Of a DNA stretch of 64,000 bases, positions 18,582-27,914 are shown one piece after another. Numbering within the stretch: the stretch's first letter is position 1; every line of letters begins with the position of its first letter. Both the position numbers and the translations under genes were made by a program. The DNA is from SAR324 cluster bacterium (GTDB taxonomy: Bacteria > SAR324 > NAC60-12): assembly GCA_014382365.1 (NCBI GenBank), contig JACNJW010000019.1:1-64000 (forward strand). The letters run 5' to 3'. The notes under the pieces are model-generated. The model was not told the origin of the DNA. It did no database searches and was given only the letters and a program-made list of their open reading frames with translations.

Positions 18582-19564
18582 AGTCTTCAGTTACTGCAAT
18601 CATACATTTTTTCTTCTTCCTGACAATATTCATTTGGAATTCAGTCTTCCTGCAGGCTGGTGAACTAAGGCCGCAGGGCTTGATTTTCAATGATTATCCC
18701 GGATCAACAGTTGTAGTTATTGATAAATCTATCTGCCGCCTGATGGTTTACAAGTTTCAGGAGTCATGGAAAATGCATCAGGTTTTCCCCTGCACTACCG
18801 GCAAGGTTGATGGAGATAAATTTCGTGAGGGTGACCTCAAAACCCCAATCGGAATTTATTGGTTAAATCAGGCCTGGGCCGGCTGGGAGCTGGCTGAATA
18901 TTTTGGAAATGGAGCTAATGTCTACGGTACAGGTGCTTTTGAAGTCAGTTACCCTAACTATTTTGATCAGGTAGTTGAACAAAAGGACGGGAACGGCATC
19001 TGGATTCACGGAACTGTAAAAGGTAATCCAATTCCCACCAGAGGTTGCATTTCAGTTAGTAACAATAATTTTCTCGAATTAACTCAGTCTGTTGAACTTG
19101 GAGCAACACCAGTAATTATTGAAGAAAATGTTGCTTTTTCCACCCAGGAAGAAATTGCACGTGAACAGCAACTTTTGTTGGGTGCAATAGAATCATGGAG
19201 ACGTGCCTGGGAAGAGAATGATCTTGAAGAGTATTTATCATATTATTCCACAGATTTTCTCACAGAAAAATGGAATTATGATAACTGGCAAGCACACAAG
19301 AAGAATGTAATGATCCAAAATAAACGACGTAGAATTTTGGTAAATGACCTTTCTGTACTGAAGAGTAAAAATATCTATCACGTTCGTTTTGTTCAAACTT
19401 ATACTTCCTCTGCACTCAACGATGTTGGACTCAAACACCTCTTTCTGATCAAAGAGGCAGATGGACTAAAAATCATCAGCGAAAACTGGACAGAATTACA
19501 GCAGTTCTCTCCCAGTCCCGCATTTCAGTATGCCTACAAAGAGTCCGCTCAAAACTCTATGTGA
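18578..19564 (+). CDS. L,D-transpeptidase (YkuD domain) with C-terminal NTF2-like domain
   Basis: Exported peptidoglycan enzyme of 328 residues. Signal peptide at 1-25; YkuD domain to about residue 180 with catalytic H144 (WIHGT) and C157 (TRGCISVSN); then a C-terminal domain from about residue 205 starting WRRAWEENDLEEYLSYYS, typical of the Cds6-type NTF2-like extension. The domain pair matches periplasmic enzymes that cross-link peptidoglycan or remove linked lipoprotein. It is translationally coupled to the CAVC protein, so it probably belongs to the oxidase transcript. Confidence 0.9.
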   Translation: MKSSVTAIIHFFFFLTIFIWNSVFLQAGELRPQGLIFNDYPGSTVVVIDKSICRLMVYKFQESWKMHQVFPCTTGKVDGDKFREGDLKTPIGIYWLNQAWAGWELAEYFGNGANVYGTGAFEVSYPNYFDQVVEQKDGNGIWIHGTVKGNPIPTRGCISVSNNNFLELTQSVELGATPVIIEENVAFSTQEEIAREQQLLLGAIESWRRAWEENDLEEYLSYYSTDFLTEKWNYDNWQAHKKNVMIQNKRRRILVNDLSVLKSKNIYHVRFVQTYTSSALNDVGLKHLFLIKEADGLKIISENWTELQQFSPSPAFQYAYKESAQNSM

Positions 19565-19607
19565 TCGCAGTATCTCCTGCAACAATTATCCACCTCCATT
19601 ATTCCAC

Positions 19608-19632
19608 ATCATTTATACTCTTCATAAATGAT
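19608..19632. terminator. Hairpin between convergent genes
   Basis: Perfect 9-bp inverted repeat ATCATTTAT / ATAAATGAT with a seven-base loop, at the junction of the L,D-transpeptidase and the convergent ctaM-like gene, whose stop codon lies in the loop. There is no clear U-tract on either strand, so terminator function is tentative. Confidence 0.4.
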
Positions 19633-20155
19633 TCAGCAACAGGTAAATTAAAACGCCAGTAACTGAGACGTACAACCAGAGTGGGAAAGTAATTCTGGCA
19701 ATTTTAGGATGTCTCTTAAAATTTCCAGTTGCAGCAAAATAAACTGTAGTCAGTACCAAAGGCAGGACAACGACTGAAAGCAAAATATGTGAAATCAAAA
19801 TGAAGAAATACACATTACGAATCCATCCCTCTCCTTGAAACAGTGTATCTCCGTGAAATGCATGATAAGTCAAATAACTAATTAAGAACAAAAACGAGAA
19901 TGTTAATGCACTTATCATCATTTTGAGATGACGTGTCTTTTGCTCTTTCCGAATTGCTATATATCCCAGTATTAAACTTATAGCACTTAGAGAGTTTAAA
20001 ACAGCATTGAGTGCAGGTAAAAAACTTAGATCTATAGTATCTCCAGCCGAAGTTGGCTCCCGCAAATAAATTAACCATAGCAACAGCAACAAAATAACGG
20101 CTGAAATTACTAAAATAGACGAAATAGCAGTTTTGTTGGAAAATGGATTATTCAT
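19622..20155 (-). CDS. ctaM: DUF420 family membrane protein, CtaM-like
   Basis: Integral membrane protein of 177 residues with about five helices. It carries conserved histidines in TYHAFHGDTLFQGEGWIRNVYFFILISHILLSVVVLPLVL, characteristic of DUF420. In Firmicutes a DUF420 protein (CtaM) is needed for cytochrome aa3 maturation, probably in heme A handling. The gene overlaps the upstream ctaA by eight bases, which supports that role here. A TTG at 20185 in the same frame has no ribosome-binding site, so I use the ATG at 20155. Confidence 0.82.
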   Translation of the reverse strand: MNNPFSNKTAISSILVISAVILLLLLWLIYLREPTSAGDTIDLSFLPALNAVLNSLSAISLILGYIAIRKEQKTRHLKMMISALTFSFLFLISYLTYHAFHGDTLFQGEGWIRNVYFFILISHILLSVVVLPLVLTTVYFAATGNFKRHPKIARITFPLWLYVSVTGVLIYLLLNHL

Positions 20156-21140
20156 ATTTTTTTCTTTTATGATGATTCCCTGCAATCGTAAAAAATATTA
20201 TCCCAGTCAAAGTAGCGGCAATTGCAGTATGCAAAGCTGATATTGGTGCCGGAACACGCAGGACTGCGTTTATTATACCAATACATATTTCCAGTAGTAT
20301 CAGCAAGATAATACTAAGAGCTGTTATTTGATCGCCATGCCTGTTCTTCAACCAGCGCCAGGACATCAGCAGCAAGAATAATGCTCCGCTTACTGCAATC
20401 AGTCTGTGCAGCATGTGTATCCATTCATTTTCATATTCCGGTAGAAACCGTCCTCGAAAATCCAAAGGTGCCTGCGGAAGTTTATGGTCTTCTATCCCAG
20501 ACCAGGCTGAAATGTCAGTACCACTCATCCCAAATGACAAATAGCTTTCCTCGTGGCAACCTGGAAAAGCCTCACAGTGAGTACCCGATGAGGTAGTGCT
20601 GTTATATCCACCTGAGCCGATTATTACAAATAAAACTGCAAGCATCCAATAAAGTTGTCTGCGTTCCAGTGCTAAAGAAGCCAGTGTGTTAGTGTTAGGA
20701 GCAAGACAGTTTGAAGAATCACCTTTTGCATCAAGAAAAGTTACCCTGGCCAAATATACCAGTATTCCAAATAATAAATTTCCTCCCAACAGGTGTAGAG
20801 TCACAATCGGAGGCCAGAGTACCATTGTGACTGTCAATGCTCCTAAAATACCCTGGATAAAAACTATAATCAGCCCAGCAAAAACTGGTTTACGATGTTG
20901 AAAATAAGAATCTTGTCGGAATGTGAGAATAGTGATGGCAATAATTAAGAAACCTAAAATAACAGCAACTAACCGATGTCCTGTTTCCAGAGCAATTTCA
21001 TAGCCGGGAGGTGGAATGAACTGACCATAGCAAAGCGGCCAATCCGGGCATGATAAACCAGCATTTTTTAAACGTACAAAAGCACCAAACGGAATCAAGG
21101 GCCAGGTTAAAAGCGCGGCCCCCAAACACAACCACTTCAT
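20148..21140 (-). CDS. ctaA: Heme A synthase (COX15/CtaA family)
   Basis: Heme A synthase of 330 residues, eight predicted helices. It oxidises the C8 methyl of heme O to give heme A for the aa3 oxidase. Seen: the four expected heme/catalytic histidine regions (LETGHRLVAVILG, ILTHL-type VTLHLLGGNLLFG, IHMLHRLIAVSG, ISALHTAIAATLTG) and the FVRLKNAGLSCPDWPLCYGQ loop. The central periplasmic loop has a Cys pair (GTHCEAFPGC). It is divergent from the histidine kinase region and shares the locus with ctaB through ctaF. Confidence 0.93.
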   Translation of the reverse strand: MKWLCLGAALLTWPLIPFGAFVRLKNAGLSCPDWPLCYGQFIPPPGYEIALETGHRLVAVILGFLIIAITILTFRQDSYFQHRKPVFAGLIIVFIQGILGALTVTMVLWPPIVTLHLLGGNLLFGILVYLARVTFLDAKGDSSNCLAPNTNTLASLALERRQLYWMLAVLFVIIGSGGYNSTTSSGTHCEAFPGCHEESYLSFGMSGTDISAWSGIEDHKLPQAPLDFRGRFLPEYENEWIHMLHRLIAVSGALFLLLMSWRWLKNRHGDQITALSIILLILLEICIGIINAVLRVPAPISALHTAIAATLTGIIFFTIAGNHHKRKKYE

Positions 21141-21476
21141 TATTTCCTTATTTTTTTAACTCAAATATTTTTCACAGAAAGAGTATTGATTATGACAATC
21201 TTAGCTTTCAAACTCAAGCTGCAGACACAGCAATAAACGGCTTTATTAAATCCTGTTAAAACTCTGAGGACACCAGTCTAACTTTGCTGCTTAACTGAGT
21301 TTTTTTGTATCACGAACTGAAAGAGTTTTTGATTATCAGCATCTTTTTTTCTTCAAGAAAATTTTTTAAATACCGATGAAGTATACAAAAGTAGCAGTTT
21401 GACTTGCTCACAGGAAATAACAGGGAAGTGACTCTGGAAGCGCGGCCCTCTTTAAAGACCATTTTGGAAGAATTAC
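21141..21476. other. Intergenic region, ctaA to small ORF
   Basis: About 335 bases of AT-rich sequence. A run AAACTC...GAGTTTTTTTG (about 21259-21308) could form a weak terminator-like stem with a long loop. I see no gene, tRNA or clear operator. Confidence 0.3.
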
Positions 21477-21677
21477 ATGATGTACCTGCATAATATTGAT
21501 ACTAAATTACAAAAACGAGTTCAATCAAAAGAGTTTGAAGACTCTGTCGATCAGGCTGTACGATCGTTCATGTATGATTTGGACTTTATGCTGCTGGAAG
21601 AACAGCATTCTACTTCAAACCTCAACTATTCCTGCATTCAACCAGATTCGGAAATTGAGTGGATCAATCCTGTTTGA
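21477..21677 (+). CDS. Small hypothetical protein
   Basis: A 66-residue acidic reading frame with GGAAG six bases before its ATG. The product (MMYLHNIDTKLQKRVQSKEF...) is soluble, probably helical, and rich in Asp, Glu and Gln. I recognise no family. It stands alone between ctaA and the histidine kinase gene, both on the other strand. The ribosome-binding site and an amphipathic N-terminal half favour a real gene, but proof is thin. Confidence 0.4.
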   Translation: MMYLHNIDTKLQKRVQSKEFEDSVDQAVRSFMYDLDFMLLEEQHSTSNLNYSCIQPDSEIEWINPV

Positions 21678-21727
21678 ACAACCGAAATATATTGGTTCAA
21701 CAATAGCAGATTTTGCTCTCCGTTATT

Positions 21728-23425
21728 TTATGCACTCAGTGTAAATGAATCATTTTGTTTCTGTGAAGTTCGTGAAGGTGCAGGAATAACACAGTCTGGT
21801 AAAAGAATCTCAAAAACAACTCCGCGGTTGTCCAAAAGATTGCAACCCCTGATTGTTCCTCCATGTGCTTCAATTAGCTGTTTTGATATTGACAATCCCA
21901 AACCAGTTCCTTCTACCTTGCCTTCAGTCTGAAATGACTGAAACAGCGTAGACAAAATCGTATCCGCAATAGGACAACCGTTATCAACAACTTGAATTTT
22001 TAATTCGCGCATACTTTGCGGAATAAATCTGACCTCAATTTGTGCTGGTTTACCATCATTTGTTTCAGGTGAGTCCTGGAATTTTTCCCATGAATTTTTT
22101 ATCAAATTCACAATTACTCTTATTATTTTTCGGCCGTCAAAGCGTAGAAGAAATGCGGGTTGCCCTGCTGGAACACGATAATGCAAAGGAAGATCGTCGA
22201 TAAAACCAAGTTGAGACTCTATTTGTTCCTGAAACTCGTCCAACTGGTATATTTCAGGACGAATCTCCATTCTGCCTGAAGCAAAATCCAGAATATCAGT
22301 TGTGAGTCCTGTCACATTGTTGGAAGAGTTTTTTATGCGCCGGATATAGGTTAGTGCCTGTACAACATCCAGAGCCTTGATGCGATCTTTATCAAGAATT
22401 TTTATCAGTAAAGTAGCAAAGCTTGAGATAGAACCATTAGCATTACGAATATCGTGTCCAAACTCTGCTACTGTATTTCCCAACTCAACCAACCGGTGTT
22501 CCTTCTGTTTTGCCAGTTGCAGATCAGTCACTGTTTGTTCCAATTTCTGTTTGGAATCTTCAAGCTCATCAACATTTTGCGATAATTCATCCTGCATAGA
22601 CTGAAAACGAGTCCAAAGTTCCTCCAGAACCGCAAGTCTCTGACCAATTAATGTTTTTACTTCTGTAGATTCTGGTGTAGAAAAATCTTTTGTTTCATTT
22701 TCACGACGGTACTTCACAAAATGCCGGCACAGCACATCTACCTGATCCGTTATTCTGCGAGTTTGTTTATAGACCAGCAAAGCCACAATAAGTAAAGCAA
22801 CACTGCCGCTGATCAATAGACGTACCCAGAATGATTTTTGAGCAAAAAGTGAATAATCCTGTGAAACAATTAATACTCCTTTGTTTGCTGCAGTCCCGAC
22901 AGGTATCTGGAATGAGACATTATTACCAACCTGCCGGAAAAACTCCGTACTATTTTTTTCGGTTGCTTTAATACTATCTACATTATGTTCACGACTGCGA
23001 AAGTTTAACTCTGAAACTCCAGGAAATTTGCCGCTCAATAATTGCTTTATTTTATCAGTTCTGACTGGTTTTTCAGCCAGCATACTGCTGACATTAGCAG
23101 CTAACATATTTAGTTCGTGCAGTGTTTGCAGCGGAAGAGAAGGTGAGCTTATTGAAGAAAATGGGAGAAAAGAGCTCAGGTAAAATGTAGAACTAAAAAT
23201 CAACAGGGCCAGCAAACCAAAATGAGACTTTTTCAACCAGGATTCTGCTAGTTTTTTCTCTGGTCTATCCTGTTTGATAGTCCTTTTTGAGGCTAAAGAA
23301 GCTCTCCGAGTTTTTATTCTTCTCGGAACTTTATGCTGATTTCTAAGGGTGACTTTATTAAGAGTATGAATCATGCTATCCATTCCACATAAAAAAGTGC
23401 TAAAGGGTTTCCATTGTAAGAACAT
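21728..23425 (-). CDS. Membrane-bound sensor histidine kinase
   Basis: Histidine kinase of up to 565 residues. A Lys/Arg-rich cytoplasmic lead is followed by TM1 (about 69-90), a ~110-residue periplasmic sensor segment, TM2 (201-219), a HAMP-like and coiled-coil stretch (to about 312), an H-box with H324 (EFGHDIRN), and a HATPase domain (NLIKNSWE, VVDNGCP, GTGLGLSISKQLIEAHGG). No response regulator gene is adjacent, so it is an orphan. The first ATG lacks a ribosome-binding site; starts at 23383 or 23374 are also possible. The ligand is unknown. Confidence 0.88.
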   Translation of the reverse strand: MFLQWKPFSTFLCGMDSMIHTLNKVTLRNQHKVPRRIKTRRASLASKRTIKQDRPEKKLAESWLKKSHFGLLALLIFSSTFYLSSFLPFSSISSPSLPLQTLHELNMLAANVSSMLAEKPVRTDKIKQLLSGKFPGVSELNFRSREHNVDSIKATEKNSTEFFRQVGNNVSFQIPVGTAANKGVLIVSQDYSLFAQKSFWVRLLISGSVALLIVALLVYKQTRRITDQVDVLCRHFVKYRRENETKDFSTPESTEVKTLIGQRLAVLEELWTRFQSMQDELSQNVDELEDSKQKLEQTVTDLQLAKQKEHRLVELGNTVAEFGHDIRNANGSISSFATLLIKILDKDRIKALDVVQALTYIRRIKNSSNNVTGLTTDILDFASGRMEIRPEIYQLDEFQEQIESQLGFIDDLPLHYRVPAGQPAFLLRFDGRKIIRVIVNLIKNSWEKFQDSPETNDGKPAQIEVRFIPQSMRELKIQVVDNGCPIADTILSTLFQSFQTEGKVEGTGLGLSISKQLIEAHGGTIRGCNLLDNRGVVFEILLPDCVIPAPSRTSQKQNDSFTLSA

Positions 23426-23589
23426 TATTATTTTTGCACATCCATGTACAAAATATTGTGATATTTAATGTTCAGTATTCAAAATTTTTAACTTAATTTT
23501 AAAATTGTCTGATTTGTTATATGCTAAATCACAATGCAATGCAAGTACATATTTTAAAAATAATTGATTTTATTTAATATTTTTTGATT

Positions 23590-23624
23590 ATATATATATT
23601 AAATTATAAATTTAATATATATAT
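23590..23624. repeat. Perfect 16-bp AT palindrome
   Basis: Inverted repeat ATATATATATTAAATT / AATTTAATATATATAT separated by ATA. It is composed only of A and T and could extrude as a cruciform or melt easily. Confidence 0.8.
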
Positions 23625-23787
23625 CAACGCTTTACAAAAATTTTGATTAAGTATATACTTTATCAAATTAATTGTGTTATTTCAGGAATTTGTATTAATT
23701 ATGTAATTTATCAACATAATTTAATAATGCATTTTTCTACAAATTTTTACTAACTTGTGGCAAATTAATCTGTATCTCAAAGAGCAG

Positions 23788-23817
23788 TAAATCATTATAT
23801 GTTCATATAATGATTTA
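23788..23817. repeat. Perfect 14-bp palindrome
   Basis: Inverted repeat TAAATCATTATATG / CATATAATGATTTA separated by two bases (TT), 157 bases ahead of the ahcY start. It could be an operator or a hairpin in the ahcY leader. Confidence 0.8.
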
Positions 23818-23973
23818 TCTTGCTATTAATTATAAAAGCAAATATAATTTTTCAAGCCTAAAATCAAAGAGCACTTTTACACAGAGCTCATACTTAAATT
23901 ATTTAAACAGCCCTATTATTCATGAGCAATTATGAAAAGGGAATCTCACGACATGCAAGAAGGAGTCAAACGG

Positions 23974-25281
23974 ATGGGAACTCAAGCACAGGATTACAAA
24001 GTAGCAAATATAGAACTGGCAAATTTGGGACGCAAACAAGTCACAATAGCAGAACATGAAATGCCCGGACTGATGATGCTTAGAAAAGAGTACCGGGATT
24101 CAAAACCACTGTCCGGAGCACGCATTACAGGTTCATTACACATGACAGTAGAAACTGCAGTTTTAATCGAAACTTTGGTGGAACTGGGTGCAGAAGTTCG
24201 CTGGTCTTCCTGTAATATTTTCTCAACTCAGGATGAGGCTGCTGCTGCAATGGCAGAGGCTGGCATACCTGTATTTGCCTGGAAAGGTGAAACTGAAGAG
24301 GAGTACTGGTGGTGCCTTGAGCAAACACTGGAGTGGCCTGGCGGAAAGGGACCAAACATCCTGCTGGATGACGGTGGAGATCTTACAGGTTATATTCATG
24401 ATAAGCGTTCGGATTTACTGGCAGAAATCAAAGGCGTCTCAGAAGAAACGACTACAGGTGTACATCGACTGGAACAAATGGAGCGTCAAGGCACATTGAA
24501 GATTCCTGCATTCAATGTAAATGACTCGGTTACAAAAAGTAAATTTGACAATTTATACGGTTGCCGTGAATCACTGATTGATGGAATTAAAAGGGCAACT
24601 GATGTCATGATTGCAGGAAAAGTTGCAGTAGTTGCCGGCTACGGTGATGTAGGCAAGGGCTCAGCTCAATCCTTACGCGGACAGGGCGCCCGTGTTTTGG
24701 TAACAGAGATTGACCCGATTTGTGCATTACAAGCATCAATGGAAGGTTATCAAGTAGTTACCATGGATGAAGCTGCACCGCTGGGAGACATATTTGTCAC
24801 CACAACTGGTTGTGCTGACATCATTTGCCGTGAGCACATGGATGCCATGAAAGACCAGGCAATTGTCTGTAATATTGGGCATTTTGATATAGAAATTGAT
24901 GTTGCATCTCTGAATGATGACTCTTCATTGAAAAAAAATAACATCAAACCTCAGGTAGATCAATATGTCTGGCCTGACGGCAAACGAATGATTTTACTGG
25001 CGGAAGGGCGCCTGGTAAATTTAGGGTGTGCTACAGGACATCCTGCTTTCGTCATGTCAAACAGTTTTACAAATCAGGTAATGGCTCAGATTGATCTTTG
25101 GGAAAAAAGCACAGAGTATGAGAACAAAGTCTATGTGCTGCCAAAAATACTGGATGAAAAAGTAGCCCGCTTCCATTTGGATAAATTAGGCGTTAAATTG
25201 ACTCAACTCAGTGAAAAACAGGCAAAGTATCTGGACCTGCCGATTGAGGGACCTTATAAACCTGATCATTATCGATATTGA
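23974..25281 (+). CDS. ahcY: Adenosylhomocysteinase
   Basis: S-adenosylhomocysteine hydrolase of 435 residues, which splits SAH to homocysteine and adenosine to keep methylation running. Seen: the substrate region [53 protein letters not shown], the NAD-binding motif [15 protein letters not shown], and the C-terminal KPDHYRY typical of the family. AGGAG at 23961-23965 lies eight bases before the ATG at 23974. The earlier ATG at 23932 has no such site. It overlaps the next gene. Confidence 0.96.
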   Translation: MGTQAQDYKVANIELANLGRKQVTIAEHEMPGLMMLRKEYRDSKPLSGARITGSLHMTVETAVLIETLVELGAEVRWSSCNIFSTQDEAAAAMAEAGIPVFAWKGETEEEYWWCLEQTLEWPGGKGPNILLDDGGDLTGYIHDKRSDLLAEIKGVSEETTTGVHRLEQMERQGTLKIPAFNVNDSVTKSKFDNLYGCRESLIDGIKRATDVMIAGKVAVVAGYGDVGKGSAQSLRGQGARVLVTEIDPICALQASMEGYQVVTMDEAAPLGDIFVTTTGCADIICREHMDAMKDQAIVCNIGHFDIEIDVASLNDDSSLKKNNIKPQVDQYVWPDGKRMILLAEGRLVNLGCATGHPAFVMSNSFTNQVMAQIDLWEKSTEYENKVYVLPKILDEKVARFHLDKLGVKLTQLSEKQAKYLDLPIEGPYKPDHYRY

Positions 25282-26192
25282 GATATTTTTTGAATTTCGA
25301 ATTTCATTACCTCCACCGTTATAAAGCGTTGATTTTGTGGCTTGGACTTTTCCTGCTTCTAAGTGGATGTCAGGAAAAGCGGGTCTCGCTCATGAATGCA
25401 CCGCTGGATTCCGGAGCAGATGTACCAATTCCTCCAACTCAAAAGGAGTTGCTGACATCAAAATCATTCGTTGCTTTTATTCCGGTACAATTCTCAGAAA
25501 ACCTCTCCCGTTACCACAAAGCACTGAGTGTTAGTTTTGTGCAGTCTGTCCTGGAGGAACATGGTGACCTTGCTATAATTGACAATTTACGAGTTGAAAG
25601 AGCCTTGAACCGGAGTGAATTTTCACAACTGAGGTCTTCTCTTCAGCAAAGTAAATTACGACAATTTGAAGACACACTGATAAAACAAACTATTGAATTA
25701 GGTAAATGGCTGCGGGTACGTTATATAGTCTTGATGAGAGTCCAACCCAGTCCGGAAAAAGTTTCTGCTAATGACTGGAGTACCTTTATCAGATTCAGGA
25801 TTTATCGTGTTGAAGATCCAGTGAAAAACGAAATGAATCATGAATTCACTTTCGTTTTCTCGCAATCAAATGATCTCTGGGAAGAGCTTGGCAGTCTTGT
25901 ACGTGGACGTTTTCCTCTTGGCGGATTTATCATTGAGTCACGTGCGAATAGAGCTTATGTTCGCATCAATTTGGGGCGCCGCAATAGGATAGCAGTTGAT
26001 CAGGAATGCAAAATTTTCCGTAGAGTTCGCACTAAAAAAAAGGGGACCAATGGAAGTGTTATTTCTAGCATAGAATTTAATAGAATTGGTCAATTGAAGT
26101 TATTTCGTGTGCAGGATGATTTTTCTTGGGGTAAAGTCCCTTCAAATTTTAGAGGTGCCATCCTGAAAGGTGATGCCGTGCGCTGTTATTAA
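25278..26192 (+). CDS. Predicted lipoprotein of unknown function
   Basis: A 304-residue protein with a hydrophobic lead ending in the lipobox LLSGC, so it is probably lipid-anchored. The mature part starts with a ~20-residue linker. A stretch follows ([53 protein letters not shown]) that resembles the N-terminal fold of CsgG/LpoB-like penicillin-binding-protein activators and outer-membrane factors; the resemblance is weak. The proposed TTG start overlaps the ahcY stop. No better start with a ribosome-binding site is visible before the signal. Confidence 0.7.
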   Translation: MRYFLNFEFHYLHRYKALILWLGLFLLLSGCQEKRVSLMNAPLDSGADVPIPPTQKELLTSKSFVAFIPVQFSENLSRYHKALSVSFVQSVLEEHGDLAIIDNLRVERALNRSEFSQLRSSLQQSKLRQFEDTLIKQTIELGKWLRVRYIVLMRVQPSPEKVSANDWSTFIRFRIYRVEDPVKNEMNHEFTFVFSQSNDLWEELGSLVRGRFPLGGFIIESRANRAYVRINLGRRNRIAVDQECKIFRRVRTKKKGTNGSVISSIEFNRIGQLKLFRVQDDFSWGKVPSNFRGAILKGDAVRCY

Positions 26193-26194
26193 AG

Positions 26195-26788
26195 ATGTCT
26201 GAGGCGTTGCTTTTGAGTAAAATTGAAATACGCCAAAGCGTTATACGGCAACGTAAATTATTATCTGCAGAAAAAAAAAGACTGGCGGAGATTGAGATGT
26301 TGAAATCCCTGAGCAAATGGGATCTCTTCAAAAATGCAGCTATAGTTCATATTTTTCTTGCAAAAACTGCTGAACCAGAAACAAGACAAATTATAGAGCT
26401 TGGCTGGAAATACGGTAAACAGATCGGTGTTCCCTGCATCCTCCCGGACAAACTGGAGCTTTTCCATTCTCAACTAAATTCCTTTGATAATTTAAGTGCC
26501 GGCTCCTTGGGAGTTTTAGAACCGTCTGCTGAAACCCGGATTGAATTGAGTCCAAAAATCTTTGAACTAATCATTGTTCCCGGTTTAGCCTTTGACCGGA
26601 ATGGAGGACGGATTGGCTACGGCAAAGGTTACTATGACAAATTTTTAGCAAACTCCAGTGCTTTTTTGTTAGCCCTGGCCTTCGATTTCCAAGTACTTGA
26701 TAGAGTACCTGCAGAACCCCACGATATTTCCATGAATGGAATTTTGACCGAAACAGGACTAATTTTCTGTGGAGCTTCAAACAAATGA
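26195..26788 (+). CDS. fau: 5-formyltetrahydrofolate cyclo-ligase
   Basis: Enzyme of 197 residues that converts 5-formyl-THF to 5,10-methenyl-THF with ATP, rescuing a dead-end folate. Seen: the N-terminal basic helix (IRQSVIRQRKLL), the nucleotide site VPGLAFDRNGGRIGYGKGYYDKFL, and LALAFDFQVLDRVPAEPHD near the C-terminus. It begins two bases after the lipoprotein gene and overlaps the next gene by four bases. Its position behind ahcY fits one-carbon metabolism. Confidence 0.92.
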   Translation: MSEALLLSKIEIRQSVIRQRKLLSAEKKRLAEIEMLKSLSKWDLFKNAAIVHIFLAKTAEPETRQIIELGWKYGKQIGVPCILPDKLELFHSQLNSFDNLSAGSLGVLEPSAETRIELSPKIFELIIVPGLAFDRNGGRIGYGKGYYDKFLANSSAFLLALAFDFQVLDRVPAEPHDISMNGILTETGLIFCGASNK

Positions 26789-27429
26789 AAAATTGGTTAA
26801 TTTTCTTAATTTTTGTTTTTATAATCCTGACAACTGCTTTTTCCCAATACCGTTTAATCCTCACGAACTATGCAGAGTTTTTCACTGTAAATAACGCTAC
26901 CAGCGGTGCCGATGCTATTGTCGTACTCTCTGGAGGTAAAGCCACCCGCATTCCACATGCCTTAGAACTTTTTAAAGCCGGTTATGCATCCCGTTTACTG
27001 TTGACAGATGAAAAAAAGAGAAACAGTCGTTTTGCACATTTGTTTTCATCAAACGAGGATATTGCACTTGCTATGATGAAGGAATTGAAACTCAAGCCTC
27101 CGCTTGAGACTGTAACCTCAAGCAAGGGCGGTGCAACTTCAACATTTGATGAAGCATACGATCTGTTGAAATATAGTCAGCAGGAGAATTATCTTCATTT
27201 AATATTAGTTACTGATGCTTTTCACACCCGCCGTGCATACCATGCTTTTCAAACAGTTTTCGAAGGTACAGGTATTCGACTGGAAATTTCAGCTGCACAG
27301 AATGATATTTTTAATGAATCAAACTGGTGGACCTCAGATCAGGGAATTTCCGTTTATGTGCTAGAAAGCATCAAGTATCCTGTCTACTTGCTGTCTTCAA
27401 GAAATGTCACTTTTATCAGAAATGACTAA
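26785..27429 (+). CDS. YdcF/SanA/ElyC family (DUF218) membrane-anchored protein
   Basis: A 214-residue protein: one N-terminal helix followed by a DUF218 domain. Seen: ADAIVVLSGGKATRIPHALELFKAGYASRLLLTD, the family core, then VTSSKGGATSTFDEAYDLL and LILVTDAFHTRRAYHAF. DUF218 proteins act in envelope integrity or polysaccharide metabolism in E. coli; the biochemical activity is poorly defined. The start overlaps fau by ATGA, and its stop shares a base with the next gene. Confidence 0.88.
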   Translation: MKNWLIFLIFVFIILTTAFSQYRLILTNYAEFFTVNNATSGADAIVVLSGGKATRIPHALELFKAGYASRLLLTDEKKRNSRFAHLFSSNEDIALAMMKELKLKPPLETVTSSKGGATSTFDEAYDLLKYSQQENYLHLILVTDAFHTRRAYHAFQTVFEGTGIRLEISAAQNDIFNESNWWTSDQGISVYVLESIKYPVYLLSSRNVTFIRND

Positions 27430-27863
27430 TGAGCAACCGTTCTCTCTCAATCCGACCGTTTCAAACAAAAGATGAAGATGCTCTGGTTGAACTTTGGCAA
27501 CTATGCGAATTAACCGTTCCGTGGAATAATCCCCATAAGGATATAGCCAGAAAGCTGAAAATTCAACCCGAACTATTCTTGGTCGGAATACTTGAAAAAC
27601 ACCTGGTTGCTTCTGTAATGGCTGGTTATGAAGGCCATCGGGGATGGATAAATTACTTAGCAGTACATCCTGATTTTCAAAGTCAGGGTTTTGCCCAGCA
27701 AATCATGGACTCTGTAGAAACTGCATTACGAAAAATGGGTTGTCCCAAAATCAATTTGCAGATTCGAACTGGTAACGATAAAGTAATCTCTTTCTATCAA
27801 AAACTTGGCTTTACAAATGATCATGTCGTCAGTTTGGGGAAACGACTTGAAAAGGATCATTGA
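27429..27863 (+). CDS. GNAT acetyltransferase, YpeA-like
   Basis: A 144-residue N-acetyltransferase. Seen: SIRPFQTKDEDALVELWQLCELTVPWNNPHKDI at the N-terminus, which closely resembles the YpeA subfamily, the acetyl-CoA loop VHPDFQSQGFAQQIMDSVE, and the NLQIRTGNDKVISFYQKLGF motif. The acceptor is unknown. It shares one base with the DUF218 gene (TAATG), so it is the end of the ahcY-led string. Confidence 0.87.
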   Translation: MSNRSLSIRPFQTKDEDALVELWQLCELTVPWNNPHKDIARKLKIQPELFLVGILEKHLVASVMAGYEGHRGWINYLAVHPDFQSQGFAQQIMDSVETALRKMGCPKINLQIRTGNDKVISFYQKLGFTNDHVVSLGKRLEKDH

Positions 27864-27914
27864 TTAAATCACGTCCTTCGACTCCACAATTACACTTTAT
27901 GTTTGAGAAATATT

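Larger units (their letters stand above)
23426..23973. other. Very AT-rich divergent spacer, kinase to ahcY
   Basis: About 548 bases, markedly more AT-rich than the rest of the window, between the kinase gene (minus) and ahcY (plus). It holds two perfect palindromes, listed separately. I see no coding frame and no SAH or SAM riboswitch consensus. Confidence 0.6.

Noticed and set aside
23426-23973. SAH riboswitch before ahcY, or an AT-rich origin of replication
   Set aside because: No SAH riboswitch consensus is visible, and only a poor DnaA-like match (TTTACACA) occurs once.
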